Assembly: GCA_041691795.1 (NCBI GenBank)
Contig: JBEPTX010000003.1
Span: 104,971 to 168,970 of the forward strand
DNA length: 64,000 nucleotides
DNA from: JBEPTX01 sp041691795
Lineage (GTDB): Bacteria > Patescibacteriota > Saccharimonadia > Saccharimonadales > Saccharimonadaceae
Reading direction: 5' to 3'
Shown: one piece after another, positions 8,270-16,654 of the stretch
How positions within the stretch are numbered: position 1 is the stretch's first letter
How the letters are laid out: each line of letters starts with the position of its first letter
Made by a program: the position numbers and the translations under genes
Notes under the pieces: generated by a model
Told to the model about the DNA's origin: nothing
Database searches by the model: none
The model's input: only the letters and a program-made list of their open reading frames with translations

Positions 8270-8968
8270 TTAAGTGTTCGCTACCATACCTTCTGTTACA
8301 GGAACATCCAGCTTGTAGCCCACGCCATAAACCGTTTTTATCAGCCGTGTCGTGAAAGGCCGGTCAACCTTGTCACGAAGACACTTGATATGTACATCAA
8401 CAGCATTCGTCCAGAGTCCATCACTATTTTCCCAGACGTGATCTATCACCATCTGACGACTCAGTGCACGTCCGGGGTTACGCATCATGTATTCCAACAG
8501 ATCAAATTCTTTGCGCCGCAGTTTTACCTGGCGCCCCTCGCGTAGCACAGTGCGATTTGCGGGATCAAGCTCGAGATCACCAACGACAAAGTTGGCGGGT
8601 GTTGTTTTCTGCGAATCACGACGCATGACGGCACGGATCCGAGCTTTTAGTTCGTCACCGTTAAACGGCTTGGTAATATAATCATCGGCACCAGTATCAA
8701 GCAGCTTCACCTTGCTGGTCGCTGCATCATCGCCAGTGACAATAATGATTGGCGTCGTGATCTTCTTAGCGCGCAGTTGCTGGCATACCTCCTGGCCACT
8801 CATATCGGTCAGTCCCAGATCAAGCAAAATAACATCATAATTAGGAATGTTTATATTCGCGAGTGCAGCATGGCCGGAATTTTCGACATCAACAATATAC
8901 GTACCACGTAATGTCGCGTTCAGTGCATCTGCTACATGCTTGTTATCTTCTACTACTAAAACTCTCAT
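8270..8968 (-). CDS. Response regulator, OmpR/PhoB family
   Basis: A 232-residue DNA-binding regulator. The receiver domain (1-118) has the acidic pair E7/D8, the phospho-acceptor Asp50 in VILLDLGL, Thr78 and Lys100 in YITKPF. A winged-helix domain (about 126-222) contains the typical KLRRKEFDLLEYMMRNPGRALSR... start and the VYGVGYKL wing. It should be phosphorylated by the kinase encoded two genes downstream. ComA of Bacillus belongs to the NarL family, so this is a different output domain. The SD GAGGTAGGG precedes the ATG. It is probably the first gene of the operon that includes the peptide, kinase and terpene synthase, and may activate its own operon. Confidence 0.93.
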   Translation of the reverse strand: MRVLVVEDNKHVADALNATLRGTYIVDVENSGHAALANINIPNYDVILLDLGLTDMSGQEVCQQLRAKKITTPIIIVTGDDAATSKVKLLDTGADDYITKPFNGDELKARIRAVMRRDSQKTTPANFVVGDLELDPANRTVLREGRQVKLRRKEFDLLEYMMRNPGRALSRQMVIDHVWENSDGLWTNAVDVHIKCLRDKVDRPFTTRLIKTVYGVGYKLDVPVTEGMVANT

Positions 8969-9084
8969 AGCCCTACCTCTATAATGACAGCAAATGATTA
9001 AATTTTAATTAACTCAAATGGAATTACCCCTCTATTTAAGCGTAGCAGGATGTGAATTGTTTCGAAAGTAGTAATAGTTCTACT

Positions 9085-9864
9085 CTACGCGGCGACATCT
9101 GGCCCATAGAGAGCATCTATTTCTTCTCTGAGGAGAGCAATCTCGGCATCCTCAATCGTTGCGTAATAGGGCACAGATGCAAGACCGCGAATCCGCGTCC
9201 CATCTTCGGATAGTGGCAATGTTCCAATCTCATTGAGATTGCCGTATGGAACGACATGTTCGTACATTTCTTTCTTGGACTCATCCCAAGTACTCTGGTG
9301 GCCGTAAAGCATCGCACCGGCAGCGTATTCCTGCGCGACCTTTGCAGCTACCTCTTCGTCACTCATATCTCTCATTGCGGCATCGGCTCGTACTTGGTCA
9401 TCAGCCTCGACACCCCAACCAAAGCTAAGATCACCCTGATCACTGCGAGCTTGATTCATGTTTATTGGTTTGAAATTCTGTGTTTTTTGGTATTCCATAA
9501 CCCTTTTAGCGACGCCAAACTGTCCATGAGACAGTCGTTCGCCCTGTGACTTATAAATACCTGGTAACCACTTTGCTGTCCAACCCGTGCCATCAGGATC
9601 TGCCTGACGTTTCATCCATGCCACCATCTCCTTTAGTTCAGGGGTGGACTGCTTGACGTATTTGCCCTCTGGTCCAAATACGTCTAGCGCACGTTTGGCG
9701 ATTGGCCGTAGGCTATCGCGAACATCCGTGATTGGTATGTCCATCGAGCTCAAGGCTTCGACGCCCGTTCCAAGTGATTTAATTCCCTTGGCAAGGATTT
9801 CCGCAGCTTTTTTGCCGCGTCCAAGATTGTACCGTTTTTCCCCACCTGTGTTTGGTAGTTCCAT
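9085..9864 (-). CDS. Conserved-looking protein of unknown function downstream of glnA
   Basis: I chose the ATG at 9864 (259 residues) because GGGAG lies 5 bases upstream. A GTG at 9939 would add 25 residues and overlap glnA by 16 bases. The protein is soluble and helical: Lys/Gly-rich at the start (GGEKRYNLGRGKKAAEILAKGIKSLG), a middle part with WMKRQADPDGTGWTAKWLPGIY, and an acidic C-terminus. No membrane helix, signal peptide or known motif is visible. It lies directly after amt-glnA and is presumably transcribed with them, so a link to nitrogen status is possible but unproven. The name of any family is unknown to me. Confidence 0.75.
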   Translation of the reverse strand: MELPNTGGEKRYNLGRGKKAAEILAKGIKSLGTGVEALSSMDIPITDVRDSLRPIAKRALDVFGPEGKYVKQSTPELKEMVAWMKRQADPDGTGWTAKWLPGIYKSQGERLSHGQFGVAKRVMEYQKTQNFKPINMNQARSDQGDLSFGWGVEADDQVRADAAMRDMSDEEVAAKVAQEYAAGAMLYGHQSTWDESKKEMYEHVVPYGNLNEIGTLPLSEDGTRIRGLASVPYYATIEDAEIALLREEIDALYGPDVAA

Positions 9865-9923
9865 AGCATCTCCCGTTTCCCTCAGTCTAGTACTTTTTGC
9901 AATAATTGCAAATATATCCTGTT

Positions 9924-11348
9924 CTAGAACTGATTCCACAAATACTGATTTGTAATTTCGTGGTGGAATATGACCTCGTTGTCCTTGACCGTCGTCCCTA
10001 GTTCCCGTGGGCTGCGATAAGCGGCGTTTTGTTTGTGTGTCACGTATTTTTCTTTGGCGGATTCACCCAAGATATCGGTGATGTAATCGCTAGCTTTGTA
10101 AATGCGAATCGCGTCATTGATATTGCCTGGCAAGAATCGTAGGCGAGCACGTTTGTCGTTTTTGTCTGGTTTTGGCGCTTTGTCTTCTAGACCCGTTTTT
10201 AGGATGCCAAAGAGTGCCAAATACGGATTCGTGTCAGGTGCAACCGAGCGAATCTCGATACGAGCCGTTTTTTCGTTGCCCAGCGGAATACGAATCATCG
10301 ACCCGCGATCATTGGCCGAAACTTTGATCTGATTTGGCGCTTCGAAATTTGGATCCAGGCGACGATATGCGTTGACGCTGGAATTGATCAGAAGACATAG
10401 TTCTGGCGCGCGGTTCAGAATCTTGTCGATGAATTCCCAACCGACTTTGCTCAGACCATCCTGGCCATTTTTGTCATAAAACAAGTTTTTGCCATTTTTG
10501 CTCAGCGAAAAGTTTGTATGCATGCCGCTGCCATTGATATTTTGTATTGGTTTTGGCATAAACGTCGCTGTCAGGCCCATGCGAGTAGCGATCTGGCGAC
10601 ACAGCATTTTGTACAGCTGAATCTGGTCGCAAGCCCGGACAACATGCGTATAACTAAAGTTAATCTCGAACTGCGACGGCGCGACTTCGGCGTGGTCTTT
10701 TTCGTTTTTGAACCCCATGGCCCGAATTGCATCGGCCGTCGCATCGATAAATTGTCGCAGCTCGTCCAGCGGCAGAGAATGATAGTAGCCGCCGGTGCTG
10801 ACTAATTGGAAGCCAACTTTTTTGTCAAAATGCTGTTCCGAATCAACGCCGCCCAGCAGGAATCCTTCTACTTCTGGCGCCATAAATGCCTCCAGACCGT
10901 CCTTGGCCTTGATTGTGTCAGCATATTGCTGCAAACGACCACGAAAGTCCGATTCATACGGCGTCAGGTCGCGATTACAAATATTGGCAAATACCAGCAC
11001 TTTTCCTGGCCCGAACACGTCCGATGGCAAAAATGTCGTACTGGTCCAGTCGACCGACAGACGTAGGTCTGATTCATGCAACTGACTGAAACCCTTGATC
11101 GAAGAACCGTCAAACGTCAGGTTGTTTAGCGAGTCCAGAAAGAACTTTTTGTCATAATCCAACATATGCAAACGGCCTTCAATGTCTGAAAAACAGATGG
11201 TAACGGCCTTGATGCGTTTTTCACCGTTCAGATATTTAACATGTTCAGTTTCGGCTTTTTTGGGATCGGTCATCCCTCGTGCTTTTGTGTTCATTACCTC
11301 AAGTTCATCGTAGGTGAGTTCCAAGAAATTTTTGAGTGGTGGGTTCAT
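9924..11348 (-). CDS. glnA: Glutamine synthetase
   Basis: Catalyses ATP-dependent condensation of glutamate and ammonia. Visible family signatures are DGSSIKGF in the beta-grasp domain, EVEGFLL with metal-binding Glu, EVAPSQFEINF, the ATP-site stretch KPIQNINGSGMHTNFSLS, and the NRAPELCLLINSSVNAYRRL and RIEIRSVAPDTNPYLALF blocks. Length is normal for type I. I prefer the second ATG (11348) because AGGAG lies 8 bases before it and only 2 before the ATG at 11354. The adenylylation-site Tyr motif NLYDLP is not evident, as in many non-proteobacterial enzymes. It follows the ammonium transporter by about 10 bases, forming an ammonium uptake and assimilation unit. Confidence 0.95.
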   Translation of the reverse strand: MNPPLKNFLELTYDELEVMNTKARGMTDPKKAETEHVKYLNGEKRIKAVTICFSDIEGRLHMLDYDKKFFLDSLNNLTFDGSSIKGFSQLHESDLRLSVDWTSTTFLPSDVFGPGKVLVFANICNRDLTPYESDFRGRLQQYADTIKAKDGLEAFMAPEVEGFLLGGVDSEQHFDKKVGFQLVSTGGYYHSLPLDELRQFIDATADAIRAMGFKNEKDHAEVAPSQFEINFSYTHVVRACDQIQLYKMLCRQIATRMGLTATFMPKPIQNINGSGMHTNFSLSKNGKNLFYDKNGQDGLSKVGWEFIDKILNRAPELCLLINSSVNAYRRLDPNFEAPNQIKVSANDRGSMIRIPLGNEKTARIEIRSVAPDTNPYLALFGILKTGLEDKAPKPDKNDKRARLRFLPGNINDAIRIYKASDYITDILGESAKEKYVTHKQNAAYRSPRELGTTVKDNEVIFHHEITNQYLWNQF

Positions 11349-11359
11349 AGTCATATCTC

Positions 11360-12655
11360 CTATCTTCTATAGTGTCGTTTATTAAAGCTCTTTTTGACGA
11401 CATTCACAACTGTGTCACCAGGCGCTGGTTCGTCAAATACATAGCCGTCTTCTTCGTGCATTGTTTTGTCCAAGCCCATCATTTCGTGTTCGGTACTGAC
11501 ACGAAGTCCGATTGTTTTATCGACAATTTTTAGTAGTATCCAGCTGGCAACAAAGGCAAATGCCACTGCTGCGCCAACTGCAATCGCTTGGTGACCAAGC
11601 AGTGATGCATCGCCGCCAAAGAACAGTCCATCAGCTCCGGCAGGGTTGACCGCTTTGCTAGCCAGGAATCCGATGAGTAATGCGCCAGTAATACCACCAA
11701 CTGCGTGCACACCGACAACATCGAGCGCGTCGTCGTAGCCAAATTTTGATTTCATACCAACCGCATACGCACAGACAATTCCAGCGATCAAACCGATCGC
11801 AATAGCCGCCATTGGGTTAACAAACCCAGCAGCCGGTGTAATCGCAACCAATCCTGCGATTGATCCCGAAACAGCACCAAGTGTTGTGACTTTGCGGTGA
11901 CGTAGCCAGTCAACAAATGCCCAGCCTAGCATGGCCGCACCCGCAGCAACGTTAGTTGCGACAAATGCCGATGATGCCAATCCATTGGCAGCAAGTGCGC
12001 TTCCGGCGTTAAATCCGAACCAGCCGAACCATAGTAATCCTGCGCCCAGCATGGTAAATGGCAAGTTGTGTGGAGTGGTCAGAGCTTTGCCCGAACCGTT
12101 TCGCTTGCCAATTATCATGACCGCGGCCAGGGCAGCGACACCGGCACTAATATGCACGACGGTACCACCAGCGAAATCAAGTGCGCCCAGGTTTCGGATC
12201 CAGCCACCTGGTGCCCAAACCCAGTGGGCGAGTGGTGCGTACACCAGTAGTAGCCAGAGCGACGTAAATAGTGCATAGGCCGAGAATTTCATACGTTCGG
12301 CAAACGCCCCAGTAATCAGCGCCGGTGTAATCGCGGCAAAAAACAGCTGGAACGCAGCAAATGCCAAGTGCGGAACCGTTGCCGCCAAGGCAGCGTTTGG
12401 CTCTTCGCCAACACCATTGAAACCAATGTAACTCAAATCACCAATCAAGTGATTCACATCTGGCCCAAATGCCAAACTATATCCAATCAGTACCCACAGT
12501 ACCGACACAATACCCAGTACAAAAAAACTTTGTAGGGCAGTGGCCAGGACGTTTTTTGCCCGTACCATTCCCGAATAAAAAAACGCCAGACCTGGGATCA
12601 TCAACATGACCAGTCCGGCGGAAATGAGTACAAATGCTGTATCTCCCGAATTCAT
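11360..12655 (-). CDS. amt: Ammonium transporter, Amt family
   Basis: A 431-residue channel protein with about eleven membrane helices. Family features include GLAFFYSGMVRAKNVL, the Trp-rich LWFGWFGFNAGSAL block, FAGGTVVHISAGVAAL containing the first conserved pore His, and DDALDVVGVHAVGGITGALLIG containing the second. The mature protein trimerises and conducts NH3/NH4+. The C-terminal tail has TEHEMMGLDKTMHEEDGY, the usual cytoplasmic extension. A strong SD (GGAGGG) precedes the start. No GlnK/P-II gene is adjacent, which is unusual because most amt genes have one. It is first in the amt-glnA-unknown operon. Confidence 0.96.
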   Translation of the reverse strand: MNSGDTAFVLISAGLVMLMIPGLAFFYSGMVRAKNVLATALQSFFVLGIVSVLWVLIGYSLAFGPDVNHLIGDLSYIGFNGVGEEPNAALAATVPHLAFAAFQLFFAAITPALITGAFAERMKFSAYALFTSLWLLLVYAPLAHWVWAPGGWIRNLGALDFAGGTVVHISAGVAALAAVMIIGKRNGSGKALTTPHNLPFTMLGAGLLWFGWFGFNAGSALAANGLASSAFVATNVAAGAAMLGWAFVDWLRHRKVTTLGAVSGSIAGLVAITPAAGFVNPMAAIAIGLIAGIVCAYAVGMKSKFGYDDALDVVGVHAVGGITGALLIGFLASKAVNPAGADGLFFGGDASLLGHQAIAVGAAVAFAFVASWILLKIVDKTIGLRVSTEHEMMGLDKTMHEEDGYVFDEPAPGDTVVNVVKKSFNKRHYRR

Positions 12656-12762
12656 AATTTTCCCTCCTACCTAATTGTTATAATATTTAGTATTAATATT
12701 GCCCTCACTAATATTAATATCTCCATAATTACATTAAATAAATAATAAAACAATAGCTTTTT

Positions 12763-12797
12763 GAAAAATAAAAAAACAACCCTCTGGTGAGGATTGT
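12763..12797 (-). terminator. Intrinsic terminator after the 12868-13524 gene
   Basis: A 9 bp stem (12776-12784 with 12789-12797, one G-U pair) around a 4-base loop. On the minus strand it is followed by an unbroken run of seven T and further T's (12763-12775). Confidence 0.85.
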
Positions 12798-12867
12798 CAT
12801 AAAAATTCATTGCTGTTGCCAGCGAGGCCAGGGAAATCCCAGGCTCTCGCCAGCGCCAGCACCGTAG

Positions 12868-13524
12868 TTAGAACTGCTTCGAATGGACGTGCGCCTTGTC
12901 GACGTAGCCTTCGATCATCTTGAGATTGCGCCTGTGATCATCCCTGATCTTTTCGAACAACCCAACGAGGCCGTCCGAAATTTGCAGGGCAACAGGGTTG
13001 AGCTCACACCGCGGAGGCCGAAAGGACTCCTTGGGGAGGGCATAGTCATCGCCCATGATATCGTAGATCTGATCGACCGTCTCGCCAGGTGTTTTTACTA
13101 CCTTTAGATGCTGCGATGTATTGATCCGCCACCAGATAACCCAGTGACCAATTTGCGACAAGAACACGTTAATCTCGGCCTCGTCGATCGGATCTTTGGC
13201 TTTGCGATGGCAAATTTTCAGCATGAGGACATGGATGACTTGATCGCAGTCGTCCGTCCCGTCGCTCGTTACCACCTGCCGCAGACCTGCTCGGTACTGT
13301 GACTGGCTCAATGTGCCGTACTGCTGATCGAGGAGGGGCAAATAGCCCGTCAGATCACCGAGATGTGGCTGAAGATCCATGAAGGTCTTTTCCAATATAT
13401 CGATGTCCACCCCAATCAGTCTTGCGACACTTTTTGGCGGTCTTTGTCCGTACAAGAAATAATCGTGCAGTGCGCCGGTAATTTCGGCTGTGGTTTGATC
13501 GGAGAGCCCACCCATGCCAATCAT
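12868..13524 (-). CDS. Unknown soluble protein, 218 residues
   Basis: No family recognised. The sequence begins MIGMGGLSDQTTAEITGALHDYF, includes a Trp pair in GHWVIWWRINTS, and is rich in Asp, Gln and His with no membrane helix or signal peptide. The segment PPKSVARLIGVDIDILEKTF could be a small helix-turn-helix, which is speculation. AGAAAGGG sits immediately upstream. The ATG at 13515 would give a better spacing (10 bases) than the one at 13524 (1 base), so the first three residues are doubtful. Base composition looks more GC-rich than amt and glnA next to it. It is followed by hairpin-prone sequence at 12800-12862 and a clear terminator. Confidence 0.7.
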   Translation of the reverse strand: MIGMGGLSDQTTAEITGALHDYFLYGQRPPKSVARLIGVDIDILEKTFMDLQPHLGDLTGYLPLLDQQYGTLSQSQYRAGLRQVVTSDGTDDCDQVIHVLMLKICHRKAKDPIDEAEINVFLSQIGHWVIWWRINTSQHLKVVKTPGETVDQIYDIMGDDYALPKESFRPPRCELNPVALQISDGLVGLFEKIRDDHRRNLKMIEGYVDKAHVHSKQF

Positions 13525-13634
13525 ACCCTTTCTAAAGGTACTCTCATTCTTCTACCCGTAGGGCTAGAAGCAACAACACGGTGCTGTCTACGGCTATTAT
13601 GCCGTAACTGTTATATTATGCAAGCACAGGCGTT

Positions 13635-14198
13635 TTATTCGTTATTGTCGTCAAGGTTTACTTTGAGCGTCACATTCGATGGTGCAGCGTTCGGATCCAT
13701 AGAGATTTGAGCCGCTGTCGGTGTTTGATTGCCCATCAGTACATCATCTCGCGGTTTGCTGGATACATTCATACGGACATATTCGCCCTTAGCAGATTTG
13801 AAGTGCAATTCTGTGAACGTCGCACCTGGATATGGTTCCTCGAAATAGGTGAATCCAGCTGCTTCGATCTTGCTTTTCAGTTCAGCAGAGGTTTCTTTGA
13901 CTGTTGCGTTACGGATAAAATGTTTGCTAGACGAATAGGTACGACCCGCATCCCACGAATAGACTCGTTTGTCACCAAATACATCCGAATGGGTGAGTTT
14001 ATAGTCCGCGCTTAGTTTGAAACTGTCATAAATCGCCGTAATTTTATCTTTACGCGCAGCGTCTGCGTTCATATGCAGGCAATATTGCATCCCAAATCCA
14101 GCCAAGACAACCAATACAATGATGACTGCCGTCACCCAGTATTGATGCTTTTTGAAAAATGTCAGAGATTTCTGTGTTTGTTTCGCTTTTTTCGTCAT
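13635..14198 (-). CDS. Membrane-anchored protein of unknown function
   Basis: I start at the ATG at 14198 (187 residues, MTKKAKQ...) because CATACT lies 6 bases before it, as in other leaderless genes here. A single helix (WVTAVIIVLVVLAGFGMQYCL) follows a basic N-terminus, so the rest (about 145 residues) should be outside. The outer part has alternating polar and hydrophobic stretches such as DVFGDKRVYSWDAGRTY and FKSAKGEYVRMNVSSKPRDD, consistent with a small beta-rich domain. No catalytic motif is visible. It lies next to the Crp/Fnr-type regulator on the same strand but with its own apparent promoter. Confidence 0.7.
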   Translation of the reverse strand: MTKKAKQTQKSLTFFKKHQYWVTAVIIVLVVLAGFGMQYCLHMNADAARKDKITAIYDSFKLSADYKLTHSDVFGDKRVYSWDAGRTYSSSKHFIRNATVKETSAELKSKIEAAGFTYFEEPYPGATFTELHFKSAKGEYVRMNVSSKPRDDVLMGNQTPTAAQISMDPNAAPSNVTLKVNLDDNNE

Positions 14199-14257
14199 AT
14201 CAACAGTATGCCGATATGGGCGTTTCAAAGCAATAGCATAATGGCCTTAAAGTAGCA

Positions 14258-14935
14258 TTAACTAAGGGCCGCACGCAACTGCGGCAGATCAAGCACAGCA
14301 AACAAATGGTCTCGCTGTCCGACAAGTTTCTCTTGAAACAGCTGTTCCAGTGCTCGACTGGCAGTTTCGCGGGTCATATTGATCGAATCTGCAATATCCT
14401 GATGAGTAATAGGTGCATCAATCAAAATCTCGCGGCCTTCTTGCTGGCCAAATCGTTCGGCCAAATACAATAATTCCGCAATAATTCGTCCTCGCGCCGA
14501 TCGGTACTCTAGTATTTGTATACGCTGGGTATAAATGACCAGAACATTCACCGCTTGTTTCAGCACTTCCTGCGATAACCAGCTATTATTACCCATGGCC
14601 ATACGTAGCCGTTCCTTGGGCGCGCGCAACACCGTCACATCTGTCATTGCCTCATAGTACAGCCCTGTCGTATGCGCACCATCTAGCGCCCAGGGCAGGG
14701 GAACAAACTCACCGACCGAGTGGATCAGTAATAGATTCACATGACCAGCCTTGGATATCGAATAGGCTTTGACGAAACCTTTTTTGATCAAATAAACACC
14801 CTTGGGCTCGTCGACCCCATCAACAATCGTCTCACCAACCGCAAACTGCATCAGTAGACCATCACTAAAGTGCGCAATAATACTTTCATTATCACCCTTT
14901 GTCGTCGGCCGATTAACTGATGTATCTGTCGTCAT
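14258..14935 (-). CDS. Crp/Fnr-family transcription regulator
   Basis: A 225-residue regulator. The N-terminal cyclic-nucleotide-binding-like barrel contains VGETIVDGVDEPKGVYLIKKGFVKAY and VGEFVPLPWAL. The C-terminal helix-turn-helix reads ITHQDIADSINMTRETASRALEQL, the usual Crp recognition helix pattern. It lacks the Fnr N-terminal Cys cluster, and the PRS-type cAMP phosphate pocket is not evident, so the effector is unknown. TATACT (14942-14947 as its complement) lies 6 bases before the ATG, with AAAGG between, so RNA is very short-leadered or leaderless. Confidence 0.9.
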   Translation of the reverse strand: MTTDTSVNRPTTKGDNESIIAHFSDGLLMQFAVGETIVDGVDEPKGVYLIKKGFVKAYSISKAGHVNLLLIHSVGEFVPLPWALDGAHTTGLYYEAMTDVTVLRAPKERLRMAMGNNSWLSQEVLKQAVNVLVIYTQRIQILEYRSARGRIIAELLYLAERFGQQEGREILIDAPITHQDIADSINMTRETASRALEQLFQEKLVGQRDHLFAVLDLPQLRAALS

Positions 14936-14941
14936 ACCTTT

Positions 14942-14947
14942 AGTATA
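14942..14947 (-). promoter_or_regulatory. -10 box of leaderless promoter for the Crp/Fnr gene
   Basis: Reads TATACT on the minus strand, 6 bases before the ATG at 14935. Confidence 0.55.
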
Positions 14948-15108
14948 TACTCATGCAAACTTTATTCATGTGATATCGCGCACATACACGGTCTGGTTGA
15001 TAGGGTATGCTATCTACATAAAGCTAACATTATTACGCACATCATTGAAGGGGAGGGTGTAGGAAACTGCTTAGGCTTCGTTCTACAAAGCTAACGTGAA
15101 GGATAATT

Positions 15109-15321
15109 ATGTTTAATTATATTCCGAGCAACAAGAACAAACAGCAGAAACAGTCAAGAGTATCGTACAAAGATTACATCAATACTTCTAGCAGAATCTA
15201 TAAAATACCCGGACTTTTGCCTGCCGATCTGCAGACAGAGATGAAGGGGAGCATCAGTGACATGAGACGACAGTTTAGACATACAGCCAAACGCATACGC
15301 GAACTGTACTCCGGCGTCTAG
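15109..15321 (+). CDS. Small basic protein, 70 residues
   Basis: Starts MFNYIPSNKNKQQKQSR, contains YKDYINTSSRIYKIPGLLPADL and ends RRQFRHTAKRIRELYSGV. It is strongly basic with a probable C-terminal amphipathic helix and has no membrane segment. AAGGATAATT precedes the ATG. A good terminator follows at 15337-15367, which supports a real transcription unit. Function unknown; a nucleic-acid-associated role would fit the charge but is only a guess. Confidence 0.6.
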   Translation: MFNYIPSNKNKQQKQSRVSYKDYINTSSRIYKIPGLLPADLQTEMKGSISDMRRQFRHTAKRIRELYSGV

Positions 15322-15336
15322 ACAGAATAAGTATAT

Positions 15337-15367
15337 AAAAACTCCGTGCTTCCACGCGGAGTTTTTA
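15337..15367 (+). terminator. Intrinsic terminator
   Basis: Stem AAAAACTCCG / CGGAGTTTTT with a short loop, ending in T's. It closes the 15109-15321 unit. Confidence 0.85.
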
Positions 15368-15439
15368 TGTTGCCATATATATGCACACCGACGCGAACAA
15401 TAACATAATGGATGTGCTAATTGTGATATATTGAAGTAA

Positions 15440-15664
15440 ATGTTTGATTCACACTATAGACGCTATATTCAAAGTTTTCTGCTGGTACTGCCTATGACCG
15501 GTATTGTTACGGCCGTCAACACATTTGTTGCCAAGGGGTTAGCAGCTGTCTTGACCATGGGCACGTTACAGAGGTGGGGGATTAGTTTGCTCGTTGCCTT
15601 TCCCATTGTACTTGTCATCGCGCCACTAGCGGTAAAGTTGACCGATCGGCTTGTGAAACCATAG
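15440..15664 (+). CDS. Two-helix membrane protein, DUF2798-like
   Basis: A 74-residue protein with helix 1 about residues 11-30 (SFLLVLPMTGIVTAVNTFV) and helix 2 about residues 47-66 (ISLLVAFPIVLVIAPLAVKL), and a basic end. The pattern FLLVLPMTGIVTAVNT ... W...LLVAFP...APL resembles the DUF2798 family, whose function is unknown. A TATATT lies about 9 bases upstream and no SD is seen, so it is probably leaderless. It converges on the gene at 15677. Confidence 0.7.
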   Translation: MFDSHYRRYIQSFLLVLPMTGIVTAVNTFVAKGLAAVLTMGTLQRWGISLLVAFPIVLVIAPLAVKLTDRLVKP

Positions 15665-15676
15665 ACCCGTCAAAAG

Positions 15677-15952
15677 TTACTCGGTAGTCTCGTCCTGAAC
15701 TCGTCTATGCGCTTCGTAACCTTCATGAATATTGATAGCATTCTGGGCCAGGTCAGCCGGGGACGCAGGTTGCATGTACGCCGTTGCTTCAGGAATAAGA
15801 GACCATGCGTATTCTACTACTTCTTCTGGGCTTAAGCTTGGATTCTCATAAGCAATTTGATTGATAAGCCGCTCAGCACCGACGCCAAACACTCGCTCAA
15901 GATCCCCACTCCGTTCGTCTGGTGCATCAGTATTGTTTTTATTCAACTCCAT
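15677..15952 (-). CDS. Unknown acidic protein, 91 residues
   Basis: I take the ATG at 15952 (MELNKNNTDAPDERSGDLERVF) because TATAAT ends 10 bases before it; an ATG at 15985 would add 11 residues and overlap that promoter. The protein is acidic and helical, with ENPSLSPEEVVEYAWSLIPEATAYM and ending HRRVQDETTE. No known domain is recognised. It converges with the DUF2798-like gene. Confidence 0.6.
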   Translation of the reverse strand: MELNKNNTDAPDERSGDLERVFGVGAERLINQIAYENPSLSPEEVVEYAWSLIPEATAYMQPASPADLAQNAINIHEGYEAHRRVQDETTE

Positions 15953-15985
15953 AATGTCGCTAATTATAGTGCTTTGCGTATGCAT

Positions 15986-16275
15986 TGCAAGCGTATGCTT
16001 TACGAAAGTCTCGGGTCTATTTTCCTATTTCATACTGCAACAAAGAAGAACATGTCTTATGGGTAAACAAGCAAAGAGAGACATTCTCATGTCTCTCTTC
16101 TAGAAGATTTGCACCAACAGATGTGACCTACTAACTAAATAACTTAGTTTAAATGAACTGAACTATTGAACTTGATCGGTCACACATAATGATTATGTGC
16201 TGCATCACTTGATCTTCCTACAAAATATATTAGCAAGTTGAATTTAACTCGTCAATACTTTTTTTGAGGTTTTTT
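15986..16275. other. Gene-free stretch with two hairpins
   Basis: No convincing gene. It holds a 10 bp hairpin around 16073-16096 (AGAGAGACAT ... ATGTCTCTCT), a TAACTAAATAACTTAGTTTA imperfect palindrome near 16135, and a CACATAA/TTATGTG hairpin near 16182-16198. Together with the decayed fragments that follow, this looks like an eroded locus. Confidence 0.4.
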
Positions 16276-16398
16276 AATGTGCTTTTTCTTGGGTGGGGCT
16301 ACAGTTCGTTGATATAACTTTTGATGAAACAGACATTGAGTGCGATGTAGCTGAAATACGCAAACTCTTGGATGAAGATGAGGAGGCGTCATGTTAAG
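16276..16398 (+). pseudogene. Remnant of the 3' end of an unknown gene
   Basis: After an in-frame stop near 16276 the frame reads AFSWVGLQFVDITFDETD and then DVAEIRKLLDEDEEASC to a TAA at about 16396-16398, overlapping the next ATG in the way operon genes do. The acidic ending looks like a real protein C-terminus whose 5' part is gone. The parent family is not recognised. Confidence 0.35.
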
Positions 16399-16654
16399 CT
16401 TTTTCCATCGAACTAAGACTCTGGCTGGCTCTCATCTATTCAACGACCAGAGATTTTATCCAGCGTTCAAGAAAGATCTATCTCGTTGCAAACGCGAGGT
16501 AATCATCGAGAGCCCGTTTTTGACAGTGCGGCGGATAAACTCATTACTACCTGTCATGAAAAGGTTACACCAAAGGGGCGCGAGAATCATCATCAATATA
16601 ACATCAGCTTCCAAACGTAAACGCGTTCAATGTCACGCCATCGGGAACTGTTAG
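16391..16654 (+). pseudogene. Truncated phospholipase-D-like protein
   Basis: The first about 75 codons read MLSFFHRTKTLAGSHLF, then FYPAFKKDLSRCKREVIIESPFLT, then LLPVMKRLHQRGARIIINIT. This resembles the start of PLD-type nuclease domains found in helicase or restriction-like proteins, where a beta strand IIESPFLT is followed by a helix and a second strand. The catalytic HKD motifs are missing. The frame then runs into the antisense of the 3' end of the CcdA/thioredoxin gene (from 16604) with unrelated residues. So this is a 5' fragment left by a deletion or by insertion next to that gene. It overlaps a similarly decayed upstream gene end. Confidence 0.5.
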
